Positions 47,929 through 57,934 of a DNA stretch of 64,000 bases are shown in pieces. The DNA is taken from NCBI GenBank assembly GCA_904420015.1, contig CAJFTS010000018.1, positions 1 to 64,000 on the forward strand, in the 5' to 3' direction. Under the pieces are notes generated by a model, which saw nothing but the letters and a program-made list of their open reading frames with translations, did not search any database and was not told where the DNA came from. The stretch's first letter is position 1. Every line of letters starts with the position of its first letter. This DNA is from an uncultured Clostridia bacterium. Its GTDB lineage: Bacteria; Bacillota; Clostridia; Oscillospirales; Acutalibacteraceae. Made by a program: the position numbers and the translations under genes.

Positions 47929-49446
47929 TTAACGTCTGACCAGCAGCTTGAGCCGGCCGAACAGGTCCTTCAAATCCTTCCGATTGAAGAGAAGAGCACT
48001 GAGAAGCACCACGGCGGATGAAACTACAAAAACAATAACCGCGCTCAGCGCCCATTCCAGATAGCCGTTGTTCGGCAGGGGAATAAACCAGAATATCGCG
48101 TATACGACGGCAACCTGAAGGACCACCCGGATCAGGTGAATGACCGTTTCCTTCATTCCGATTTCCTTGAACTTGCGCGAGATAAAGAAAAGATAATCAA
48201 TAAGCCGGTAAAAGTTGGCGGCAATCGCCGCGAGCAAGATTCCATAAAGCCCCAGAAGAGGGGTCATAACAACGCCGCCGATTACCAGAATCCCAGCCTG
48301 AATGCTGTTTTGAACCCGGGTTTCCCGATACATACCGGCCGCTATCGTCATCATGCCCTGGGGGGTTTGGATGGCGCTTAGCAGCCCATTTATGAAAAAC
48401 AACAGCGCCAGCGTCGGTACAATATACAGCTGTGTATCCGAAAGATTTGCCACGTAATTCTTCATAAACGGCATATACATGACGCCGGTTACCGAATAAA
48501 GCACGGTAAGTATGGAATAAAAAGCAAACAAAAATTGTCCGTATACTTTTTTCAGCTTCTTGCGATCCCCTGTGACAATCATTTCTCCGAATGCGGCGTG
48601 CATGCCGGAGCCTGACATGAAGATAGACGCCACATTGTTGATGCCGTAGATGACCAGGTTGTAGACCGTATAAATGCTGACCTGAACCATGTTGGTAAAT
48701 ATCGTAGCCAGTACCACCGGCGCACCGGATTGCAGGTTCCAGAGAATCTGCATGTAAAGCGCATCCCAGCGCTTGTCCAGCGCGCGCATATTCGGCTTTT
48801 CTTTGAAATTGACATATTTGTACCGTTTTCGCATATAGCCCGCCAAAATTGCCGAACGTGCAAAAACAGACAAGGTGGCGATTACCTTCAGCCAGACGAT
48901 GTTCAGATGCAGCACCGCGCACAGCACGATGAGCAGCATGTTTAAAACCACGCCCACCATGGTGCAGATGGACAGGATATACTGCTTTTGGTCGGCGGTA
49001 AAAAGAACGCGGTATTTTGCCATGGTAAAGAACTCCATCGCGCCGGAAACACCCATGACCAAAATCAAGAAAAAGATTTCCTGAACAGACAGGCCCTGCA
49101 CCGACACGATGCTGGCGTAAATAACGGCAAGCACCAGCGTCAGGCCGGTAAACACATACCCGAGCCGGGTATAGGTCCGTTTGGCTGCCGACACGATGCC
49201 GTTGATTCCTTTCACATCATGCTCCGCCAACGGCTTATAGAGGGAATAGACGGCGGCGCCCGACAGCCCGGCTTCAATCAGAGAAATATAGGAAATAAAC
49301 TGGGTAATGGATGCAACCAAGCCGTTGATTTCCGACCCGTAAAACTGCAGCATAATGCGCGGCGATACCAAGCCGACAAGCATCGTCACCACCTGCTGCA
49401 GCGCGCTGAAAGTGGCGTTCAATGCAAACTTTCTGGTCTTATTCAT
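47929..49446 (-). CDS. Polysaccharide flippase (Wzx-like) no. 2
   Basis: ~505 aa, 12-14 TM; ATFSALQQVVTMLVGLVSPRIMLQFYGSEINGLVASITQFISYISLIEAGLSGAAVYSLYKPLA. Confidence 0.85.
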   Translation of the reverse strand: MNKTRKFALNATFSALQQVVTMLVGLVSPRIMLQFYGSEINGLVASITQFISYISLIEAGLSGAAVYSLYKPLAEHDVKGINGIVSAAKRTYTRLGYVFTGLTLVLAVIYASIVSVQGLSVQEIFFLILVMGVSGAMEFFTMAKYRVLFTADQKQYILSICTMVGVVLNMLLIVLCAVLHLNIVWLKVIATLSVFARSAILAGYMRKRYKYVNFKEKPNMRALDKRWDALYMQILWNLQSGAPVVLATIFTNMVQVSIYTVYNLVIYGINNVASIFMSGSGMHAAFGEMIVTGDRKKLKKVYGQFLFAFYSILTVLYSVTGVMYMPFMKNYVANLSDTQLYIVPTLALLFFINGLLSAIQTPQGMMTIAAGMYRETRVQNSIQAGILVIGGVVMTPLLGLYGILLAAIAANFYRLIDYLFFISRKFKEIGMKETVIHLIRVVLQVAVVYAIFWFIPLPNNGYLEWALSAVIVFVVSSAVVLLSALLFNRKDLKDLFGRLKLLVRR

Positions 49447-50983
49447 CATGCATATCCCGCTCCTTATCCAACGTGATACCCTGCGCTGCCAAATCCGTTC
49501 CATTCGGCAAGGCGCCGGAAGCGTCCTCCGATACATATGCCGTCGTCCGCTTCTGCTCCTCCTGTGAGAAAGCCCGCAGGCCTTTTCTCCGTACTAGATT
49601 TTGGAAAAAATAGTACAAAACGCACAGGTAGAGCACCCGCTTGCCGGCAAATACCACATCCAGGAAATCTGCCCTTACATAAAGGAGAATTCCGTATGAA
49701 ACATACAACAGCATACTGGAGCGCAAAGGGTGGCCCTCCTCCGTCCCCCTCTCCAGCAGCTGCGATATCTTCGCCACCCCAATACCGAAAAGCGCCGCCA
49801 AGATCAGCGAATACCAACCGAAGTTAATATAGAATTCTGCGAAAAGAGATCCGCCCAGCGTTCCCACCGCAGGAGCATATGGATTAAGCAAGACGATGAC
49901 AGACTTATATTGCTTGATCCCGCCAAAAAGAGAGTTGGAAAAGGGAAATAACACGGCGAGTGCGCCCAGAAACGATTTCCCATTTAAAAAGCCAAAGGCA
50001 TCCGCATACTGGAAGGACAGAATGGGAGTAACCAGGGTGGATCCAAACTCGGACAAAAACTGGGTAAAGGGGTTGTTCGTGCTCAGGTATTCCCAGAAGC
50101 CCATATCTGTGGTTTTTCCCCGGATAAAGGCAATAAACGGCATCAAAACCACAATTCCTACACAGATTGCCGCCACCGAAATCCAATTTTTGCGGGTATA
50201 GGGCTTGATAAACCAATGCTTGGCAAGAATATAGAGTATGGCGGTAATCAGCATATTGCCTCGGTTTCCCACCAGCAGCATCAAGGCCAGCGCACGAATC
50301 AAGGCATAGTAATAAACGGCCTTCCAAGGTCGGTTCTGACCCTTTGCCGTTACCAGAATACAGAGAACGGCGGCGGGCAAATAAGCCTCAAGGTCGCCGA
50401 AAATACCGGTATCGGTGGTGTATTTTGCCAAATAGCCCACCTGGGAGGCGGAGGTAATCATCTGCACGTCATAGATCAACACCGGGATCAAAAGCACGCA
50501 AAACAGCACCAGGCCAAACTGATACACCCGCCGCCCTCTCTCCTCGTTTAGTCCCAGGGACGGCGTTTTCTCCGGCTGCCGCTCCCTCCTTCGACGGGTT
50601 ACAAGCAGCATCCCGCATGTATTCATGACATTGAAGGCAATCAGGCAAAACATGAGGGTTTGCTGCAGATCATACCGGCTGTACAAATCCAACAGGTCAT
50701 AGGCAATAGAGGTATCCACCCGCGCGCCGAACACATATAAGACCAGCTGGCCGAAGTGGAAAAGAACCAAAAACAGCATGAAGCAGAAATAGAGGGTAAA
50801 AATGCGCCTTTGCCGTACTGCAATCAATAGAAGGGAGGCCGCAGAGTTAATCAGAACAAGGGCAACCACGCCGTCAAAGGTCCTTTCCGCGTCAAAAAGC
50901 AGATACACGGAAAACAAGGTCAACAGTATTTGAAAGAACAGGGGAAGGTCGATAACCAGTCTTTTGTTTCTTGGCTTGTCCAA
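49439..50983 (-). CDS. Oligosaccharide repeat unit polymerase (Wzy-like)
   Basis: 514 aa, many TM, periplasmic loop NPFTQFLSEFGSTLVTPILSFQYA typical of O-antigen polymerases. Confidence 0.8.
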   Translation of the reverse strand: MDKPRNKRLVIDLPLFFQILLTLFSVYLLFDAERTFDGVVALVLINSAASLLLIAVRQRRIFTLYFCFMLFLVLFHFGQLVLYVFGARVDTSIAYDLLDLYSRYDLQQTLMFCLIAFNVMNTCGMLLVTRRRRERQPEKTPSLGLNEERGRRVYQFGLVLFCVLLIPVLIYDVQMITSASQVGYLAKYTTDTGIFGDLEAYLPAAVLCILVTAKGQNRPWKAVYYYALIRALALMLLVGNRGNMLITAILYILAKHWFIKPYTRKNWISVAAICVGIVVLMPFIAFIRGKTTDMGFWEYLSTNNPFTQFLSEFGSTLVTPILSFQYADAFGFLNGKSFLGALAVLFPFSNSLFGGIKQYKSVIVLLNPYAPAVGTLGGSLFAEFYINFGWYSLILAALFGIGVAKISQLLERGTEEGHPLRSSMLLYVSYGILLYVRADFLDVVFAGKRVLYLCVLYYFFQNLVRRKGLRAFSQEEQKRTTAYVSEDASGALPNGTDLAAQGITLDKERDMHDE

Positions 50984-50995
50984 TGGTTCTCTCCT

Positions 50996-52192
50996 TTACT
51001 CAGTTGGGTTCGGGCAGGCGGACGGCCCTATGAGCTGATAGAACCGCTGCATTTCTTCCAGGTTGGAGTAATCTATTTTCTTTACCTGTGCTTTCATGGC
51101 GGGAAGGTCATATTTTCCGTCGAGCAGATCCCGCAGCGCCTCGTACGGCGCCTGGTCGTTGTTTTCCATGATAATGCCGTCGATCTGATGGCGAACCTGG
51201 CTTTTGGCGGAGGAATAGTTGCTGACCATCGGGACAAGGCCCAGCATCTGCGCCTCGGTGACCGCCATAGGTTTGCCTTCATACCGGGAGGGCAGGAAGA
51301 AAACATCCATCTGCTTTTCCATACGGTATGGGTTGAGCTTCTGCCCCAGCAGAACGATCTCCCGTTCAAGGCCGTTCTCCCGGACCATCTCCTTGAGCGC
51401 CGGCAGGTCCGGCCCGTCCCCGATGATATACCATCGCAGGCCCTTCAGACGATTCTCCCGCTTGAGCCGAATGAACGCTTGTACCCCCCGGTCCAGCCCC
51501 TTGGAGACGAAGGCCACCCGGCAGACGGTAACCAGATTCATCGAATCGGGATCCAAGTCCAGCGGGGTTTCCAGAGGACGGGCGGCCATGTCCCGCACCG
51601 TCTTTTGGTTTAATATATTTTCCATACAGACCGCCTTATGGCGAAATTCCGGATACATCCCAATAAAATTTTGCAGGCAGGAGTCCGAAACCAAGACCAC
51701 CTGATCGAGAATGGAAAATACCGAACGGCTCAGCTCCTTTTTAAGCCCCGCTTCCTTGATATCGATGTGGATCCAGCCAAGCTTTCTTTTGGCCTTCACC
51801 CGGCGGCAGAGATATTCCGTAGGCCAAAACTCGAGAAAGCTGATCCCCACGTCATATTCCTTGCAGGGCGGCATACAGGAAAGGGCCTCGTATTTGGACA
51901 TAATCTGGGCGTTGATAAGCTTATTTTTATAGGCACGGCTCAGCCGCCGGGCCTTTTGTAAATGAAACCAAAAGGATGGATTCATCAATTTTACAATGGG
52001 ACGGGTGCTTTCACAAGCAGGGGGCAAAACCGTCACGCTGGGATGGATGAAGGATTGCAGGTCTCCAGTATTGTCGTAAAGCTGCAAATCCACATGGTAC
52101 CGGCTGTAATCAATCGCGTTGAGCAGGGAAAGCAAACTGGTAGTACTGCCTCCAACCACCATTTTGGAATAAACAATCAAAATATCTTTCAT
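50996..52192 (-). CDS. Glycosyltransferase family 4
   Basis: VSKGLDRGVQAFIRLKRENRLKGLRWYIIGDGPDLPALKEMV, DVFFLPSRYEGKPMAVTEAQMLGLVPMVS. Confidence 0.9.
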   Translation of the reverse strand: MKDILIVYSKMVVGGSTTSLLSLLNAIDYSRYHVDLQLYDNTGDLQSFIHPSVTVLPPACESTRPIVKLMNPSFWFHLQKARRLSRAYKNKLINAQIMSKYEALSCMPPCKEYDVGISFLEFWPTEYLCRRVKAKRKLGWIHIDIKEAGLKKELSRSVFSILDQVVLVSDSCLQNFIGMYPEFRHKAVCMENILNQKTVRDMAARPLETPLDLDPDSMNLVTVCRVAFVSKGLDRGVQAFIRLKRENRLKGLRWYIIGDGPDLPALKEMVRENGLEREIVLLGQKLNPYRMEKQMDVFFLPSRYEGKPMAVTEAQMLGLVPMVSNYSSAKSQVRHQIDGIIMENNDQAPYEALRDLLDGKYDLPAMKAQVKKIDYSNLEEMQRFYQLIGPSACPNPTE

Positions 52193-52221
52193 GGCGTATC
52201 TACCTCCGGCGTGCGCCTTTC

Positions 52222-53478
52222 TTAGGGATGGGCAATCCCCATCATGTCCAGAATTTTCGATACCTGGGTTTTCGGGCCCTTATGGGCAAGGACGAATTCC
52301 TGGTTCCTTCGTCCCAACTCCGCCAGTTTTTCGGCGCCCAGTTTTTTCATCTTTTCGATTGTCTCGGCCATCGACTGGGGTGTTTCCTCTTCAAAATAGG
52401 TCAGATAGCCGTCATACTCATCGGGAATCCCCCGCACCTTAAAACAGGCTACCGGCTTTCCCAGAATCATATACTCCATCGTTTTCGAGGGGAAGGAAAG
52501 GGCGGTATGAATGCCGAACTCCGGCATAGAGTTGACCAACAAATCCGCGCTGCTCTGCAGGCGGATGGCATCCTCATGCTTGAGTACCCCGAGATAATGA
52601 ATGTTGGGGTTCTTGGCCGCATTGGCCTTAACCTCTTCCCGGCCGTCTCCATCGCCGCAAAGATAGAGGTGAATCTTTTTGTCTGCGATCTTCCCGAAGG
52701 CTTCGGTCAACATCACCGAGCCGTAGCGTTTGTGAAGGGTTCCGGTATAGACCACCCGAAATTCATCGTCCGATTTGGGAAAACGCGCCTGTTCAGACAC
52801 CTTCTCTTTCCTCTCCGCCATCTGAATATTTGCGATTCCTTCCACCACCACATAGGGCCGGCTTCCCACCTTAAGCGGTTCCTTCATGGGATCGGCCAGA
52901 AGGACAAAGGAATCGAGATACTTGAGATTTTTATAGGTCGTGTCGATCATGATCTTTCTGGGCAGACCCTTGATTTTCCCCTTCAGGCCCTGCAAATCCT
53001 TGCGCTCGTCCATTTCATTCATATCGGTGACCAGGCAGGTCAGGGAAAGGTCGGGCAGCTTCTTCTTGAGCTTCCCCGCCGCCCGCAGGAACCCGGCGTA
53101 ATGGCTGTAAAACAAAAGATTGCGGTTTCCCTCCGACTGCCTATACCACTTCTTCGCAAACCGGTAGATGCGCACGCTTTTGATATAGGTTTCCAACCCC
53201 TTAATGTTGAGAAAACCCAGCAGGGCGTCTTTTTCATGCACCCCGTCGTGGGCCCAGCGGCGGCTGTGAATCCAGAGCTTTGTGAACATATGGGGATAAT
53301 ACCCGATAAACGGGCAGGTCAGCACCGTCATTTTCCCGGGAATATTCGCGTCAAACCCTTCGATCAGCCGCCAGGAAAGCACATTGGCGGCGTTCTGGGG
53401 CATGACCTTGGAATGGACGACAAAATAATCGTTGTCCTTCGGATAGCAGCCGGTGACAAACAAGACGTTTTCTTTCAT
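52222..53478 (-). CDS. Glycosyltransferase (GT4-like)
   Basis: FRVVYTGTLHKRYGSVMLTEAFGKIADKKIHLYLCGDGDGREEV, SADLLVNSMPEFGIHTALSFPSKTMEYMILGKPVACF. Confidence 0.88.
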   Translation of the reverse strand: MKENVLFVTGCYPKDNDYFVVHSKVMPQNAANVLSWRLIEGFDANIPGKMTVLTCPFIGYYPHMFTKLWIHSRRWAHDGVHEKDALLGFLNIKGLETYIKSVRIYRFAKKWYRQSEGNRNLLFYSHYAGFLRAAGKLKKKLPDLSLTCLVTDMNEMDERKDLQGLKGKIKGLPRKIMIDTTYKNLKYLDSFVLLADPMKEPLKVGSRPYVVVEGIANIQMAERKEKVSEQARFPKSDDEFRVVYTGTLHKRYGSVMLTEAFGKIADKKIHLYLCGDGDGREEVKANAAKNPNIHYLGVLKHEDAIRLQSSADLLVNSMPEFGIHTALSFPSKTMEYMILGKPVACFKVRGIPDEYDGYLTYFEEETPQSMAETIEKMKKLGAEKLAELGRRNQEFVLAHKGPKTQVSKILDMMGIAHP

Positions 53479-53482
53479 GATT

Positions 53483-53923
53483 CTACCACAGCACCTTTAA
53501 GAAATGTAAGCGGGGGGTCAGCTTGACCACCAGCAGGGAGAAGCCCGTCACCAATCCCAGCGTCAATAGAAGCCCTACATAGGAATTGCTCCACAACAGC
53601 CCGAACACATCCGGGAACACGGAGGGAAGCGCGGACAAAAACAGACGCTGGCTGACAAACATCAGCAGGATGCGTTTGATATATTTGACGAAATAAGCCT
53701 TTTTTCCCGAAGGCTCTGCAAGGCGGCGGAACTTGTCAAAGAAGAGGAAGCCGCTGCAGCAGAAGAAAAAGGGCACGGCGATGATATAAATGGAGAAGCC
53801 GTAATCGATAACCGTGGGGAAATGCCCCCGCTCGCTGGCGAAATGGGCCGCGATAATCAGCAGCGCGCAGCCGAATTTGGCTACGTCTAAGGAAGGATAG
53901 ATTTTTCTAGCGATGGTCTGCAT
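53483..53923 (-). pseudogene. Internally deleted or truncated acyltransferase-3-like ORF (146 aa)
   Basis: N-terminus SLDVAKFGCALLIIAAHF...VPFFFCCSGFLFF is typical of ~330-aa family members, but a C-terminal TM follows almost directly. Confidence 0.55.
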
Positions 53924-55223
53924 GGCGGCTCACCTCGGTTATGGTATCGATGAGGGTGGAGGCAATCTGCTCCTGGGAGTGGTTGCGTTCCCCACACTGG
54001 AAGGCAAGGCGGCCGTATTCCAAGATCCTTTGCGGATGGTCGCACAGGCTTTGCAGCCGGGTGCGGATTTCTTCTTCGCTGGACGCCACGCAGGCGGCCC
54101 CTTCCCGCAAAAAATAGTCGATGGGGGCGATTTCCGGCACGCCCACGGCAAAGATACATTTCCCGCTCTTGAGATAGTCGGTGATCTTCGTCGAAAAGGA
54201 AAGCCGGGCGCTCATACATTCCTTTGCATCCAGGCTTTCCACAAACACCAGGATATCCGCCCGGCGCTGCACCTCCATCACCTCGCTTAGGGAAAGGGCC
54301 CCTCTGACGGTACAGCCGTTGCGGTTGAGGGCCCGCTCCTGCTCGGCGGTCAGGGAATCGGTGGTATAGATGTCCAGCGTCATACGGGGCTTGTCCCGGT
54401 TGATTTCCCCCAGCGCCTGGGCGATGGCCGCCAGAGAACGCCAGCGGCCGATAATCAGCTTTCCGGTATAAACCATCTTGATGGGGTCGGACAGCCCGTG
54501 GGGCTCAAATTTCACCTTGGTAAAATCGATCCCCTTGGTCAGCAGGATACTATCCACCCCGAAGATCCGGTCGTATTCCTCCTTCTGCTTGGGCGCGATG
54601 ACAAACATCTTCCCGCACCGCTCCACCACCCGTTTGACCTGCCGGCGCAGAAAGAAGCGGTGGAGGTAGGCCAGCGGGTTCCTTTTGCAGGGCTTATAGG
54701 TATAGTTGTCGTCCGCCAGGTAGCAGACCGCCGGTTTCCCGGTTTTTTTAAGCAGGTAGTTTTGCAGTCGTCCCATATAAATGGTGGGATAGATGGGCAG
54801 AAAGAGCAGGTCGGGCGAGAACTCCTCCACGAAGGCGTCCAGCTGCGGGGTTTTCCATTTGCCGAATTTCCATACCAGCTCCCTGCAGCAGCTTAGAAGC
54901 CAGGACTGCTTCTTGCGGGCCTTTTTGTAAAGCCGCTGCTCGGCTTCCAGCTCCCTTTTCGCCTGCCCGTCGGGCTGCCCGGCCTCGTTCTCCACCTGCT
55001 TGCCGGTAACGGTACCCCGGCGCAGAAGGCTGTGCATCACCGCGTTTTCCGAAATCTGAAAGAAGCGGCGGCATATGGCGGTTTTCGGCAGGGCCGACCG
55101 GGTGTACACCTGGGCCAGGCGGTCGGGGTCCCAGACCTTGAACAGCTCGATTAAGGTGCTGATCCCGGTATTGTCCCGCCAGGCATTGGTTGAGACTACA
55201 AGTACGTTCGGTAATGCTTTCAT
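53907..55223 (-). CDS. Glycosyltransferase
   Basis: MVYTGKLIIGRWRSLAAIAQALGEINRDKPRMTLDIYT, ADILVFVESLDAKECMSARLSFSTKITDYLKSGKCIFAVG. Confidence 0.8.
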   Translation of the reverse strand: MKALPNVLVVSTNAWRDNTGISTLIELFKVWDPDRLAQVYTRSALPKTAICRRFFQISENAVMHSLLRRGTVTGKQVENEAGQPDGQAKRELEAEQRLYKKARKKQSWLLSCCRELVWKFGKWKTPQLDAFVEEFSPDLLFLPIYPTIYMGRLQNYLLKKTGKPAVCYLADDNYTYKPCKRNPLAYLHRFFLRRQVKRVVERCGKMFVIAPKQKEEYDRIFGVDSILLTKGIDFTKVKFEPHGLSDPIKMVYTGKLIIGRWRSLAAIAQALGEINRDKPRMTLDIYTTDSLTAEQERALNRNGCTVRGALSLSEVMEVQRRADILVFVESLDAKECMSARLSFSTKITDYLKSGKCIFAVGVPEIAPIDYFLREGAACVASSEEEIRTRLQSLCDHPQRILEYGRLAFQCGERNHSQEQIASTLIDTITEVSRHADHR

Positions 55224-55232
55224 CGTATTCCC

Positions 55233-56198
55233 CTATCTGACTTGATCGGCGAGCTTCAAAAAGAACAGCAGGCCGCGAAAGCCCGCAAGTCGGTATATCT
55301 TCGCAAATTTTTTTGCGCGGGCATTGGAATCATAGCGGAACAAAAAGGCGAGCCCGCGGACCCTTTCCCGGTATCCCTTCCGGTTTTCCCCCCGGTAGCG
55401 CACAAACGCCACCAGCAGGTTGCAGTAAAGCTTGGTCATCGACTGGAGCATAACCTCCTGCCGCCGGCCGGTGAGCTCCTTTTGAAACCGGTCCGACCAG
55501 CGCTCCAGCACCCGGATAAAATCCGCGATGGTCTTTTCCTTGACCACCGCCGTCACCGAGCCCGGCCGCTGCCGGTAGGCGATATAGGACCGGTCGAGCA
55601 GGGCGATCCGGCCCGCCTTTTCCAGCACCTGGTAGTACCAGTCCATATCCTCGCAGGAGAGGGATTCGTCAAAATAAAAGCCGTTTTCTTTGAGCAGGCT
55701 GCACCGGACGCTCTTGCTCCAGGCGGAGCAGAAGAAGGCGTCCCGCTTGACAAGCTCCCGGATCATCTCCTCCTGCTTCTGCTCGCCGCCAATCCCCGCA
55801 AAGGAAAAGGCGCAGTCGGACAGGCCCTTGTCCTCCCAATACTTCTGATATTTATAAAGGATCACGTCGGGGTTCTCCCCAGCCTTCCCGCGCAGGTCGG
55901 CGAGGAAGCCGGGGCTCAACAGAAAATCGTCGCTGTCGAGGAAAACCACATACTCTCCCCCGGCCGCCCGCAGGCCCATATTGCGGGCGGTGGACTGGCC
56001 GCCGTTCTCCTTATGGAGGACCCGGACGCGGGGATCCTTGGCGGCATACCCGTCGCACAGGGCGCCGCTCCCATCGGTAGAGCCGTCGTCCACCAGGATC
56101 ACCTCAAAATCGCCGTCGGTCTGGGACAGGACGCTGTCCACGCAGGGGGCCAGATATTTCCCGGCGTTGTATACCGGAATGATTACGCTGAAAAACAT
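55233..56198 (-). CDS. Glycosyltransferase family 2
   Basis: MFFSVIIPVYNAGKYLAPCVDSVLSQTDGDFEVILVDDGSTDGSGALCDGYAAKDPRVRVLHKENGGQSTARNMGL. Confidence 0.95.
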   Translation of the reverse strand: MFFSVIIPVYNAGKYLAPCVDSVLSQTDGDFEVILVDDGSTDGSGALCDGYAAKDPRVRVLHKENGGQSTARNMGLRAAGGEYVVFLDSDDFLLSPGFLADLRGKAGENPDVILYKYQKYWEDKGLSDCAFSFAGIGGEQKQEEMIRELVKRDAFFCSAWSKSVRCSLLKENGFYFDESLSCEDMDWYYQVLEKAGRIALLDRSYIAYRQRPGSVTAVVKEKTIADFIRVLERWSDRFQKELTGRRQEVMLQSMTKLYCNLLVAFVRYRGENRKGYRERVRGLAFLFRYDSNARAKKFAKIYRLAGFRGLLFFLKLADQVR

Positions 56199-56201
56199 CG
56201 G

Positions 56202-57134
56202 TCATTTCTCCTTATTTACCACGCAGCGGGGCTCTTCCCCCCGTTCGACCCGGGCAAGGTTTGCAAGGATGTGATCGTCCCTTCTCTCCCTGGACTCCTG
56301 GGAGATGGCGGCCACACCCGGGAGGATGACGGTATTCCTCAGCCGCCTGAACCGGTTGGTAACCGGGTTCGGAAAGACCTCAAACATATCCAAAACCGCG
56401 CCGCCCAACTGCCCGCTCTTTAACGCCGCGTACAGGTCGTCCTGCCGGATCACCGCCTTGCGCCCCACGTTGACAAAGACCGTTTCCCGGGTCATGCAGC
56501 CGAAAACCGTCCGGTCGAGCACCCCGCGGGTTTCCGCATTGTCCGGCAGGGTGGAGATCACATAGCGGCAGGCGGGCAGCGCCTGTTTCAGCGCCTCCAT
56601 ATCCCGGAAGAGCCGTGCATACTCCGGCTTTTCGGGGCAATAGGGGTCGTAGCCCCAGACCGTCATGCCCAAGCCGTTGAGCCGCCGGGCCACCTCGGTG
56701 CCGATGCTGCCCGCACCCAGGATCACCGCCGTTTTCCCCGCAAGCTCGGTCAGATAGCGATAGCCCCGGGTCAGGCGCAGGCGGTGGCGCTTGGGGTTTT
56801 TGTGGTACCGCTTGGCCATCTGCAGCATGCCGTATACCACCGTCTCCGCGATCGGCACGCTGTAAACCGAGCCGGCGTTGGCCACCGCTACCCCTGCGGA
56901 CGCATAGGCCTCCAGCGGCACCCCGTCGAAGCCGGCGCTGGTGAGCTGGACCAGCTTCAGGCCGGGAAAGGGGAGGGACGCCGCATCAATGGCCATGGCG
57001 CGGCTGCCCACGATGGCCGTCACCTCCGTCTTGCGCGGGTAGGAGGCCAGCTGGCCGCGGGTTATTTTTTCCACCGTAAGCCCCGGCCCTGCCTGGGGCA
57101 GCCCGATCTCCGATAACACCAACATCCCGATCAC
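56202..57134 (-). CDS. D-isomer-specific 2-hydroxyacid dehydrogenase
   Basis: LAGKTAVILGAGSIGTEVARRLNGLGMTVWGYDPYC, STLPDNAETRGVLDRTVFGCM, VFVNVGRKAVIRQDDLYAALKSGQLGGAVLDMFEVFP. Confidence 0.9.
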   Translation of the reverse strand: MIGMLVLSEIGLPQAGPGLTVEKITRGQLASYPRKTEVTAIVGSRAMAIDAASLPFPGLKLVQLTSAGFDGVPLEAYASAGVAVANAGSVYSVPIAETVVYGMLQMAKRYHKNPKRHRLRLTRGYRYLTELAGKTAVILGAGSIGTEVARRLNGLGMTVWGYDPYCPEKPEYARLFRDMEALKQALPACRYVISTLPDNAETRGVLDRTVFGCMTRETVFVNVGRKAVIRQDDLYAALKSGQLGGAVLDMFEVFPNPVTNRFRRLRNTVILPGVAAISQESRERRDDHILANLARVERGEEPRCVVNKEK

Positions 57135-57934
57135 CCATTCACAATTTTATTGACGCAGTCGCGTACCAAAAGGCGGTTCTCTTCAAACTGCCGGGGGGTC
57201 CAGGATGCAATTTCCCGTTCCCGGCTGCGGATTTTTTCAATCTCCGCTTTCAGATCCAGCGGCTCCTGCCCGCTCCCCACCTCGTTGCGGAAGGTCCTAG
57301 AAAGGATGGCGCTGGTGGAACCGATGCGGTAATGCTCGCCTAAGATATAGTCGGCGGGCAGCATCCCTTCCCCGATCTTGGCAATGCCGCCGAAGCCGAA
57401 GGGGATCTTTTTGGCTTTCGCCTTATCTGCCATATATTCCACAATCCCGCCGCTCAGGGTCTCAAACATAAACTTGAGCCCCAGGCTGATATGCAGATCG
57501 TTAAGACCTATGTAAATTTCATCCACCCCCCCCAGATCCAGGAAATCATCCATCCGCACCAGTGCCTGCGCGGTTTCCAGCAGCAGGCAGACCTTGGCCC
57601 GGCCGCCCACCATCTCCACAAACCGCTGCACATCGTCCGCGTCGATGACCATGGGGAGCATGACGATGTCCGCCCCATCGGCAATCACCCGGTCCACTTC
57701 CGCCTTCAGGCCGGGGTTGATGGGATTGACCCGCACCAGCAGGTCGGCCTTGTCCACCACCCGGCGCAGCTTGGCCACATCCTCCACGGAATTGTGGGAA
57801 ATCAGGGTGTTGCGGCCCATCTGCCGTTCGATTTTGTTGATGTATTCCAGGTCCAGGAAGATCCGGTCCACACCGGCCTGCTGTGCCTGCGCCGCGAACA
57901 CCGGGTCCGCGGTCAAAAGCATGAGCTTCATCAT
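57131..57934 (-). CDS. HpcH/HpaI aldolase/citrate lyase family protein
   Basis: DRIFLDLEYINKIERQMGRNTLISHNSVEDV, VNPINPGLKAEVDRVIADGADIVMLPMV, CLLLETAQALVRMDDFLDLGGVDEIYIGLNDLHISLGL. Confidence 0.88.
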   Translation of the reverse strand: MMKLMLLTADPVFAAQAQQAGVDRIFLDLEYINKIERQMGRNTLISHNSVEDVAKLRRVVDKADLLVRVNPINPGLKAEVDRVIADGADIVMLPMVIDADDVQRFVEMVGGRAKVCLLLETAQALVRMDDFLDLGGVDEIYIGLNDLHISLGLKFMFETLSGGIVEYMADKAKAKKIPFGFGGIAKIGEGMLPADYILGEHYRIGSTSAILSRTFRNEVGSGQEPLDLKAEIEKIRSREREIASWTPRQFEENRLLVRDCVNKIVNG

